From contig JABAKD010000008.1 of assembly GCA_012845835.1 (NCBI GenBank), positions 673,558-737,557 on the forward strand: DNA of 64,000 nucleotides, in the 5' to 3' direction. A model generated the notes under the pieces. That model did no database searches. It had not been told where the DNA came from and saw only the letters and a program-made list of their open reading frames with translations. Of this stretch, positions 15,401-27,400 are shown in pieces. The number at the start of each line of letters is the position of its first letter. The stretch's first letter is position 1. This DNA comes from Undaria pinnatifida. Lineage: Eukaryota > Sar > Phaeophyceae > Laminariales > Alariaceae. The translations under genes and the position numbers were made by a program.

Positions 15401-18400
15401 AGCCGATGGATAGCATCGTACAGGCATTTCGCGATGTTCAGAAGCCCCGCCACGTTGTCCTCGCCGTCGACCACCTGACGAGTTCACCAAATACAAGCAC
15501 CGCCGCTCACGATGACTTAACACCATTGGCTGGATCGTCGGAAAATGGTGGCTATGAACTCTTTGGGGACTTCAGGACGTCAGACGAGAAACGACAACAT
15601 AAAAAAGACGATCACAGCATCTGCTTCACGACACAGCCCGGGCTGCTGAGTTAGGCGATGGCGATTTTCGTGTTCGGTTTGAGGTATACGGCACGCGTGG
15701 TACATAACATCACTCGTAGCGCTGCGCGCTAACGCTAGACGGGTGGTATGCCGAAGTGCCGCCCTTCTATTAGTTTCAGTGTCTTTGCCTGGGTATCAAA
15801 AAAGGGGTTGACGGGTCAGGTGGAAGGGTGAGACCCACCCTAATCACCGCCAGCCTTCCATGTGCTTTGGTGACATAATGGACGGGCTCAGCGCATCACG
15901 CGCAACCGCACGAAAACCGCACCATTGAAGCAGTTGTAACATCGCGCTTCAGAGCACAGTAGATATGTGGTCATGCGCTTTTGCAATTCAGCGAATATAA
16001 GAGGTGTGGCCATATCCCGCCTATCCATGTGAACGGAAATGAACGCGACGGGATAAGAGCTCAGGTTCACGAGGTCCTGGTCGCTTACCGGTAGATGACG
16101 GAAGTGCTTCTCGATCATGATGCCCAGGCAATCCAACGCGCTGTCGGTCATGTGGACCATGGTTGGATGCGGCGTCATGGCCTCGCTTACCAGCGTCTTC
16201 GACGCGTCCAGTCTCTTCGCCACTACGCGCCTGACAAGGACATCAAGAGCCAACCAGCCGGCGGCCGAAAACCGTCATGAGCGCAACGTTCATCATTAGG
16301 GTCATACTTGCTGGTTTTTTTCTTGTACCGTGCTTTACACTTTCCAGGAGATACTCCCCTCAACGACCTTCTGACAAGTCGCGGTCACTCATTTCAGCCC
16401 TTCCCCGGTACAAGCCTTCATTTTTATCATGCAGAGGGTGCAGCTTTTCCACTCCTCGCTGATTTTCATCGAGCATTGTCAAATCGCGCTGTGCGCTACT
16501 TCGCATATTGATATCGACATCGATACCAACAGTAGGCATTGCCACCCGAGGCGGTTATCATGAGCAAAAGGGGGTGGCTACCGATCGTCTCAAGGCACCA
16601 GGAAAACGGTCCAAAAAAAATTGCCCCTAAGCCCGGAGGACATCACGCATCACCCACCACACATACCAAAACCTCATCTGCATGGCAGAAGCAGATACAA
16701 ACGCCAGGTATATCACACTGTGGGCATCACCATCAACTAACTACAGCAGAAAAAATACCACTGTACGGGCTCTGGCTGGTGGATATTTGTATCTGCCGTC
16801 AACTCTCGTGCGTTGGTTGAAAGCAGAAAAGGTGTGCTTGAAAAGGTCGGACCGTTCCTAAGTTTGTTCTTTTCGGGGGATTCCGGCCGCCGGATGGGAC
16901 ACGGAGATTCGGGCACGCGAGGCTGCAAAATAGCTCATTTTTGTGGACGGCGTCTTATCTTAGAAACTCCTTTCGCAACTCGGAAGTGTGGTGACCTAAA
17001 GCTTTATTTTTCCCCATCCGCCGGAGGATAAAAAAAAAAAAAAAAAAATCCTTTCGCAACTAAATGAGCCCTGTGTTTTTTTACGTCGTCGTATATTATC
17101 AGAAACTCGCTTTGCTCGTACTAATAAGCTCAAACAGCCGATTAATGCCTCCGGTGACCACGGCAAGACGCACAACTGTAGGTTTTACCATGTTTGTCTT
17201 CACCTGGCAACGTCGTTGTCTGTGATGATACCCTCCAAGTGGCCCTGGCTGTCGAGCAGAATTGCCGCGTCCGTCCTTACGTCCGCCATTCTCTTGGCCA
17301 CGTCCAACACTGTCAGGCTGCTCGGCAGGCACAGCGGCGGCTGCAGCAGGCGACAGCGGTGGGATAAACGACAATACCAGTATGAGCTACGACAGAGGGA
17401 TGAGCGACGTAGGTGGGATGAGCGACAACAGCAGGACGACCCACGTCGAAAATATGAGGGAACTCGCATATCACATGACACAATAAAACACCACTACACC
17501 ACCGATCGGTAGGCACAGCAGCGGCAGGTGGCGACGGTGGTGGAACAACCCACGACAGAAGGGCTGCGGTGCTCGTACATCACAACGTACGACATAAAAC
17601 CACCACGACAATAACAACACCTTCTGTTTTGCGAACAGCGAGCAGTCACGTCCCTGTGTCTGTTCCAGCTCTTGCTTAGCACTGTTCAATGGGCTGTTTC
17701 AGGACTAGAAGCGATGAGCGGCGTGCCCGACAAGCGAGGCGAAGGCGTCCCGTGTCACACCCACCCTACTTTTACCCCGCCCACACCACACTCCACCACA
17801 CCCTATTGATACCACACCACATTCAGGCATTTAATAAACGTTTTTCAGAATGCGTCAGCTGTGAGTTCGACAAATTTATGGTCGATACTCATCGTTGCAA
17901 GCTGCGTGATACGCCGGCCGCTCGTGTTTACAGATGTATTATCCTTTGGATACATACGATTCCTACACATTAACGTAGTGTAACACGTAATCAATAAAAA
18001 TAACAATGGTACCTACTGTATGTACTTCATCCCAAGGTGCATCCCAAAAGGGCATCTTGTCTATCCTACCACCTACATAAATAGTACCGGGTACTCCTTT
18101 GTGTACATCTACCTTCCTAGCTTGGGTTAACAGTATCCCTTCATCCACACCGCCTACCTTCGGCTTCAAGACGGACACGGGACGGCTGGCAACAGTCTTG
18201 GTGGTATCCTTGTTTTTCACCGTCGACGCCACCGAAGGCGCAACCCGGGGAGCGTTCTTGCCCCTCCCCGCCCTGGTAGAAGCCCGCGTGGCCACACTGC
18301 CCATGCTCGCTTGTGACGCGGAGTCCGAGAAGCCGTCCGACCCTTCGAACCCCGACCCGAACAACGCCTTCCACCTTTGACGAAAGCCCGATATCGGGGT

Positions 18401-21400
18401 AGAAAGAGAGAAAAGGCAATAAGAAGTATCACCAGGAAACGGGAGAAGTACCATCAGTCAAAAGGAAAAGAAGTATCGTCAGCGTTGCCTCCGTACTCAT
18501 ACCTCAGTCGCTCCAGCGCTCTAACAGCTGCACATACCACCTGGGCCATATAACAACCAAAACAAAGCACCATTGAACAACCAAGCAATTTCCGAACAAA
18601 AATCTCCAAACATCCCTACCAACGGCAACAAAGCATCACCAAACAACAAACATTACAAGAAAAGGCAAACACTAAACCCCAAACATCAGACCACTACAAA
18701 AAAAAAAATGAAACACCCCCAAAAAAAGCAACACAGCAAAACCGACACAAAAAACGCCACGTCAACGTACCCGGTGCTTCCTTGCTCTCCCGCCGTGGCC
18801 TGTATGATTTCCATCACATTCACGGCACCCAGGACGGTACCGCTCTCTTCATCCACCACAGGAAGGTGGAGGTACTTGTTCTCGTGCATCTGAAAATCGT
18901 ACATCATCAGGAAGTTTGTTGTGAGTTGTAGAGGGAGGGAGGGATTGAGGGAGGAGGTTGACAAAAGAGGCAGGAAGATGCAGAGGAAGGCATGGAGGAA
19001 GTTGATGAAAAGGGAAGGGAGTTTTTTGTAACGTATGGGACGGAGGTAGTTGCACGATAAGGAGGGAGGGAGGGAGAGAGGGAGGGAGGGGGGGGGGGGG
19101 GGGGTAAGCATGAATCGGTGGTAGCATGCGAGGAGGCGGTTGCATATCGGGAGACGACGGTTACCGTTGCGATCGATACAGAGAGGCAGTCAGGCAGTCA
19201 GTCGGAATAAGTCAAAAAGTTGAACGCATCAACGGCAATCACTCTCCTTACTCCTCTCCCTTCCGCCCCCTCTCCCGAACAGCATATGTAACTTCCCGTC
19301 CTATCAACAAAGGCTAATACTTTCCCCTCCCATCAACCAAGGTTAGCCTCCCCCCTTCAAACGAAGAAAATATACCCTCTTCATTCCTGCCAACCAAAAC
19401 AAACCCTCTCCTCCAGCAAACCGAACCACCCTTCCCCCCTCTAACCACCGGAAAAATGTCACGGGCACCTCCGCTCTTACGAGCACCAACCTACTCCGCC
19501 TATCTACCGATAAAATAAGACAAACAAAAAAAAAACATTCCTTGTAGTCAACCAGAGAAGCCTCCTCCCTTCCTATTTTCTACAATACGCCCCCTCCCTG
19601 GCAACCAACCCAAACACGCCTATTTCTGGTCTACCAACCACAACTACAAGGTAGTCTCTCTACTTTTCTCTCTTCAAAAGCAAGCCCGTTCGTCTGATAC
19701 AACCCACAACAAGCTTCCTCTCACCTCTTGCAAAGCCTCCAAGACGGTCATGCTTGACGACACCGTGTCAGGGTTGGGCGTCATAACGTCAGCAACGACG
19801 ACGCTGTCGGGATTGCGCCCCTTGGCTAAGATGCGGTTGAGCAGATCCTTGTCCGTGAATATGCCTGCCAAACCATCGTCATCCACGACGAGAATCTGTC
19901 CAAGCAGAAACGAGTGTACATGTAAAGATCAGTACATACTAGCGTGATGGTACCATCATTCACCACTAGAATCTGCCCACACAAACACGATAACACATGC
20001 AAAGATAGATCCAAGCTATCATGATGGTATCATCCCCACTCCACCGGTAGAATCTGCCCACACTAACACGATAATACAAGCAAACATAAGTCCAATGTAT
20101 CATGATGGTGTTATCCCCCCTCCACCGGTAGGATCTGCTCACACAAACACCGGTATACATGCAAAGGTCAGTCCATGTTATCATACACTGATCCACCGCT
20201 AGAATCTGCCCACACAAAAAATAGTAAACATACATAGACCAGTACATGTCATCATGATAGCATCATGCACAACTAGAATCTTCCCGCGCACGCAAAATAC
20301 GAGATTACATGCCAAGACAAGTCCATGTTATCATGATCCTATCGCACACCTGATGCGTCCGCCATCATTACATCCCGAATAAACAATCACAAAAGCGCAA
20401 TACAGCACAACTTACCCAACACAGCACACCACAACCCAGCCTAATCCAACACAATCCTAAAACACAAACCACAACACGTTCCACAAGCGGAATCCAACAT
20501 CACCGAGAGGTCCGACAAACACTGGCATGAGAAAAGCGCGTCCCATTGCCAAACTGGCCACGGAAGCCCAAACGAAAACTCACGGCTTTACGGCTCCTAG
20601 CCATAGTCTTGCCGGCAGTCCTCACGGTGTCCGTGTAAAGCACAATCTGCGGCTGTCCGTTTTCTTCCAACTCAACCCAACCCCACGCAAACATCCCGAG
20701 CGTAACAAAAACACAACATGAAACGATTAACCGCGTGAAAAAAAATCACCGCTTTACGGCCCTTAGCGATGGCTCTGCCGGCAGTTCTGGCGTTGTCGGT
20801 GGAAAGCACAATCTGCGGCCGTCCCTTTTCTTACAACCCAGCCCAACCCAACCCAACCCAACCCGACCCAATCCAGCCTAACCCAGCCCAACCCAGCCCA
20901 ACCCTACCAACCCAAGCACAACAAAACACAGAATATGAAACGATCAACCGTGTGAAAAAAACTCACGGCTTTACGACCCTTAGCGATGGCCTTGCCGGCA
21001 GTCCTGACCGTGTCGGTGGAAAGCACAATCTGTGGCTGTCCCTTTTGTTCCAGGAGCTCTCGAAGGGTAAGAGAGACACTGCAGTTCTTGTCGCCTTCGT
21101 CTTCGAACATCTTCGCCATGATCGCCTGTTGCCCAGCCGTAACAGAATGGGAGTACCCCGCGGAGCGATGTCAACCGCGGTGATACTAACAGTACAATCC
21201 AGTGTTACAATATTGCACGATTGTACTTACGGCAGCGCTGCTTCGCCACTCTACCGCCTGCACACAATTTTGTAGCCACCTTTGAATTTTTCTCCTTCCC
21301 CTTCCCGAAACCCAGTTTCTTATTGGGTTGCCTCTTGCTATAGCATCACCGTGCTGTACTATGGCTATCAACATTTATCATCGTGCTACAATATAGTGTT

Positions 21401-24400
21401 ACAACGTCACAATACTCCACAGGAGCGCCGCTACTCTGGTTCCTCGCCTGCATAGCCGCCTTGCTCTTCTTCCCCTTTCCCTTCCCGAGCTCCTTGAGCA
21501 TGGACATCTTCAGGTCATCGTCGCCATCGTCCCCTCCGACAGACTTCCTCTCGGCCACGCGCTGGAGACGCGTCACGGCGTCATACAGGCACTTCGCGAT
21601 GTCCAGGACTCCCGTGACCTCCCCCCTTGCGCTTCTCACCTGCGATGCAGTATACCAGTATACCAGCATGCCACATTGTTAGTGTTCGAACGTTGTGGGA
21701 TGGCCAAAACTTGTGGCAAAGCATGTGACGCGTAATTCTTGTTGTTCGCACATTATTACTCCTTCAACACCCTTCCGAAACCTGGATATATCTTTACACC
21801 GTAGCGAACAACAAGACAACGACTGCGGCCTCATCAAGCGTCCAGCAAGAGTGTGCCTTAGCACTATTAGCACTAGTGGTTTTAGTACTATAACAGGGCA
21901 TCACCATTCTTCGCGCGTGACGTACAGCTTTATACACTGCAGTGAGGGCACCCCTCCTACCCAAGCAACTCCGGCTGCTTCATGTGGCCGATGGTGTAAC
22001 CGTAGTACCATTTCAACATTATTTCGACATCATTTTCCTCTGATGCCCCAAAAAAATCGCCATAACCTAGTACGTCTTCAGAGGACATGAGGACATCGTA
22101 CATTGCGTCCAGCTTTTGCAAAAATAATACGTATTTCCCAACCCCCCTCAAAAAAGAAAAAGAAAGCATTACTCAAATGATTACCCCCGCTATATGTCGT
22201 GTCCATCTTTTCTTAAATTGATCAATAACCGAGCTCAAAATATATAACTATTAATTATTAAAAGATACATTACATACTCCCCCATATATTGTCATATGAA
22301 AACGTGACACCGTGAGCTACGGCAGGTTGGCTAGTGGAGTAAGCTGTAAGTGATACAGTGATTCGTGGAAGCTCGGGGGTAAAGCTTGGGCATGCCGCAG
22401 GGTGGGTCAGGCGAGAAGCCTTTACCTGACAAAAAGGCTTTCGGGGCATGTTTTTGTACAAGAAATTATTTCGCCAAGTTTTATCGGGAACTATCTCAGG
22501 AGATGGCGATGTGGGCCTGCGACGGACGGTCGTATAGGTTTAATAACCAGTTTTTGCGTGGGAGCTCTTTAGCGTGTGACTAGCGGCGGCCAAAAACTGC
22601 CATCTCCGGATGCTTTCCTCAAAACATGCAATTAGATGAGAGATGACGACGGAAGGAAGGGCTCAATCTTCTCGCGATAGAAATGAAGGCACGCACCGTA
22701 GTGGAGAGGGGGGACAAAAGCCTGAGTCTGAAATATGTCTAGGGAGGGCGAAAGAGAAAGAAAACGTGCGAAGATAATCGTTAATAGATGAGATGAGCAA
22801 AAACTAAACAAGGTGTGTAAAACGCCCTCACCGGAAGGTGTCTGAAGTGTCTGTCCACCATGATCCCCAGCGCTTCCATTGCGCTGTCGTCGCCGCGAAC
22901 GCTGGTCGGGTTGGGAGTCATGACCTCGCTCACCAAGGTTACGTCGGGGTCCATGCCAACAGCAACTACCCGCCTGGGAACATGAAAATGCAAACGCGAA
23001 ACGTGACATACTAAATATGGAACAGCAAGCGTGAAACGCCAAACGTGAAACTTGACATAGCAACATAAAACAGCAAGCGTGAAACGCCAAACATGAAACG
23101 TGACACAGTAACCATGAGACGGCACGTGAAACGGCACATGTGAACAGAAACAAGTGAACACGGACACATGAAACGGCAGCAACAAACAACAAAAACAGAC
23201 ATTTCCAGTCGGGGGACAAAACGAAAGGGCGACGATGACCTTGTCCACGCTAATGCGTACCGTGTGAGGTCGATCGCGGTAACGATGCCGGCCATGCCGC
23301 CAGCACCGACACCGATTGTCCCCGTAAGGAGAGCCGCATCGCTCCGCGCGTTGGCCAACGCCTTGCACACGTCTGCGACCGTCGCGTTATCCGGCATTGT
23401 CACCGCCGGCTGAGGCACGCGACGGCGTTTGCACAAGACGGGCGAGCGAGTCAGTAGCGAGCGGGGAGAGATGAAGGGCGCCAAGGCGTGCCACGGCAGC
23501 ACGGTGACACAGCAACACAACGGACACAGTTGGTACAAGAAGGGCGAGCGAGCGGAGGGGGACGAAGGGCGCCAAGGCGTGCCACGGCAGCAGAGTAGAA
23601 CAGCAACACAATAACACACCAACACAGCGACACAGTAACAGTGACACGGCGATATCGGTATGCACATCCGTGGAAACACCGTGAAAAAGTAGTACCAGTA
23701 TGCACATCTTTGGATACAGGCCTGGGTGGGGCGCAGAACACGGCAAGCACACACAATGCAGGGCGTCTACTAATACCATATAGTCTATACATCAAGGCTT
23801 GTTTGTTTTGTTGCTCCAGAGCTGACAAAATGATCGCGCTCTCGTTCCACGCCCCGACAATGCCACCATCGTGGAAAATTTTGAGCGTGCTTTAGGCAAG
23901 CTACAGCGTTAAATAGCTCAAAAAAGCACCCACGAGCGCACCCAGCAATCTGCTACTTCGAAGTATGTATATAACATCACCTTTGGCAATTTACTGCACC
24001 ACGACAACACTGTACTGGTACACCGGAAACAATAGTACCAAGAATATAGTTAGATGAACCTTCCACACCTTCAACAACACACAATGAGTACTCAAAACAC
24101 CCTTACAGTACATTTGGCAACCGTACGTGGGCAACACAAAATAATAGCACCTTCGGCCTGAGTCGCGACACCGGGACGCTGTCGCTCGGTTTCGCCACCG
24201 CCGCCGCAGCTGCACCAGCAGCAGGCCGAACAGTAGCGACAGTGGCCACGCGCGCTGGGGTTGCAGCTGCAACCCTGACAGGTCTCGCAGGCGTCGCGGG
24301 CGTAAGAGCGGCACCTGCTTGCTTCACCCTTACGGGCTGAGCCAGTCCGAGTGCGTTCCCGGAACGGTACCCATCGCGCCGCAAAATGCCGCATGGGGGC

Positions 24401-27400
24401 AGCCGGCGAAACGGTACATATTGCGCCGCAAAATGCCGCATGGGACAGGTAGCCAGCGACGTCACGGTCACCGGCGAGGGGTAGGACAGGCGGGGAAATG
24501 GGGAGGGGGCGATGGAGGGGAGGGCGGTTAGGGCGGTGGGCCAGCATGGCAATGATTTACACGTGCCAAGGGGTCCGATATCAAGGCTGGCAAACTGTTC
24601 TGCGTACGGTCGGATGGGCATGTCCAACATTGAAGCGACATCCTCACTCACAAACGCTTCACGCCGTCGCCTACAGCAACAGTGGCATCACCACTGTAGT
24701 ACCCACTGGCCTCGGCACTGCCAGTGGCATCATCACAACCAGTGTTAGCACCAACACTACAAGCGGCATCAACACTACCAGTGGCATTACCGTCCCAGTG
24801 ACATCAGTACGACCAGTGCAACCATCATTACCAGTGTTAGCACCAGCACTACCAGTGGCATCGTCACCACAAGCGGCATCGTCCTTTCCAGCGATGATAG
24901 CGCGAGCACTGTCAGTGACATTAGAGGGACCAGTGGGAGCGTTAGTAGCGTGCTAAAACTGTAGCACTATCAATGGCACCAGCGCTAACGGCATTACCAT
25001 CGCTACCGGTGACAACCAGCGCTATAGGTGTCATCGCAACCTGCGACATCAGCATTACCAGTGGCATCCGCACTAGCACTACAGTGCCAGAACCAGCTCT
25101 ACTATTAATAGTGGAAAAGTGGCATCACCCAAACCAGCGGCATCATTACAACCATTTGTCAGCACCATCACTGCCGGCGTTAGAACCAGCAATACCTGTG
25201 GCAGCATCAGCGACAGGCCATAATAATCACCTGGCTAGGAGAAGAGAAGCTCGTATCTTCCTTGTTAGGGCTGGGCAGCGCCACAGCCGGGGCTTGCCGC
25301 GGCGACGAATAGCCTTGTGCTGCCACCCCTCTGTCCACCGCGCCAAAGTCTGGGGACGTCCTCTCCGAAACCGACATTCGCGGCCTCGCCTGCGTAAGAC
25401 GAGCGTTCGACAGCATGTCAAAAACAACAATTAAGGGTGCGGCCAACACGTGCAGCATAATTTGTTCGTCTACTACCGCACTCCAGTAGTGCACGGTAGA
25501 TTATGCTGCTGAAGGATGGATGCAGGCGCTCTTACCGGCAGCGAGCTTCACCGCCCACGTGGGCCATCGTACCGCAGGTATTCGAACATTGGTACTCCGA
25601 ACAACAGCACATCGTACTGCAGTACTCCGCACATCAGCATATCGGGGACGTGGAGCCAAGCGATAATAAACCAAATATAATTACTACAGTACATTGAATG
25701 AACAAATAGTATTAACGTACGGCGCGGCCAATCGAGAAACAACCGACACGGAAGCGAGCGGATCAAACAGCGGAAACCGCAAACAAAACGCAATAAGCAG
25801 AGGCCGCAACACCCAGCGCACCCGCGCAGATGCCCGCTGCCACCGGCGGAGCAATCTACGGCACCTGAATAATCCCGTCGTAGTTGCCTGCCGCACTGTT
25901 CTGTGTGGCGAGCGATGGTTGATTGTCATCCTGAAAATAAAATCGAAAAAAAAAGAGAAAGACAAGCGGATTCGAGAGCAGCAAGCTGCAAGCGTCGTCT
26001 ACGGCACGCGAAGTCTACGGGTTCACATTCGCGGTGAATCTTTGGCGCACACGACAGACCCTATTGATTTGGGGCTGACGTGCAGGCCCTTTTCATTATG
26101 ACCATGCCAACGGTTTTTCTCGAGACCAAGCCTGTCGCTATTATGCTGGCAGGGAGGGCTTTCCCCGCCCAGCGGCTTGCCTCGCACGAACAAAAAACTA
26201 CATACAGATAGTTATGACCGACCTCGCCAAGGAAATCGATAATGCTCGACGCCTCGCCTCGTACCAGCAAAGCCAATAATATCATAATCACAATTCGGAC
26301 CTTGCCAAGGGAGTCTTTGGGGCTAACGTGCTGCTCCTTTTCGGCGGCGAGGGCTTTCTCCTCCGCCAACTCCTCCAGCCGCACCCGGTACTGCTCGGCC
26401 TCAGCGTAGTGCTGCTGAGAGACCGCCTTGTCCATCTTCGATTTCAAATCGCTATCCAGCGGCATCAGCAGCGGCGACAGTAGCGCCACAATAACCATCG
26501 CCACGAGAACATGGGCACCGCCACAAGCACGAATAGTAAGACAATTGGCAGAGCAGGAACACTGACATCAGCACGAGCCTCAACATCACACACACGAGCG
26601 TCACCAACAGCACGAGAAGGAGCACGACTTCCGACATCACGAGTACGCACGTCAGAAACGAACGAACACAACGAGAATGAACAACACGAGTTCCGGTGTG
26701 GGCATGCGCAACACGAACATAGGCATCAACAGCATAAGCATCAACCAAGTGAGCAATAGCATCGACAACAACAGCATGAGCGGGGTTCACCAGCGAAATG
26801 AATTGAAGCATTGTCATCAACAGCGCGAGCTCAAACACCAACCGCACGACCACGATTACCAACAGCACGAGCATCATCAACCTCAACAGTGTGAGCATGT
26901 TGACCAACTGTATGAGCGGGACCATCAACAGCAGAGTCATTTAATAGCATCAACACCAACCAAATGAGAACGATCATCATCAACAGCGCAAACATGACTA
27001 TCAACAGCATGACAGCGGCACCAAGTAACAAGCAAACTATCATGAACACCTTCTGGGCTCGTCAAATTACTCAACCACCACTGATTAACCCTTTCATTGC
27101 TAAAAAATATAGCCCACAAGTAGGTTGTTCCCAAATATGTGGATGACGTTCTCAAAGGGTCAAGATAAGTTAAGTTAACGGCACGTCTGCTACGATAAAT
27201 GTAACTCGTTTGGGCAACACAACTTTTCTGAATTTCGGGAGTCTTTAACCCAATACCGCTGGAAAACCTTTTGTATATTGGCGTTTGTGTGTCGTTTCAT
27301 ACTTATATAGTCTATATATAGGTAAGGAATTGTTCATTAGGGTTTGTTTTTTTTTCGTTTGTGTTTTCGTTTTATAGCTATATAGGCCATGGGTATGTTC

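Noticed and set aside
17029-17048. Poly-A run as a gene end or processed-gene tail
   Set aside because: It follows a dispersed repeat, in intron 34. No coding remnant precedes it.
322-24336. Independent IMPDH-like or CBS-only genes, one per module
   Set aside because: No start context, stop codon or promoter-like gap between modules. Split codons join from one module to the next (exons 32-33, 40-41, 48-49).
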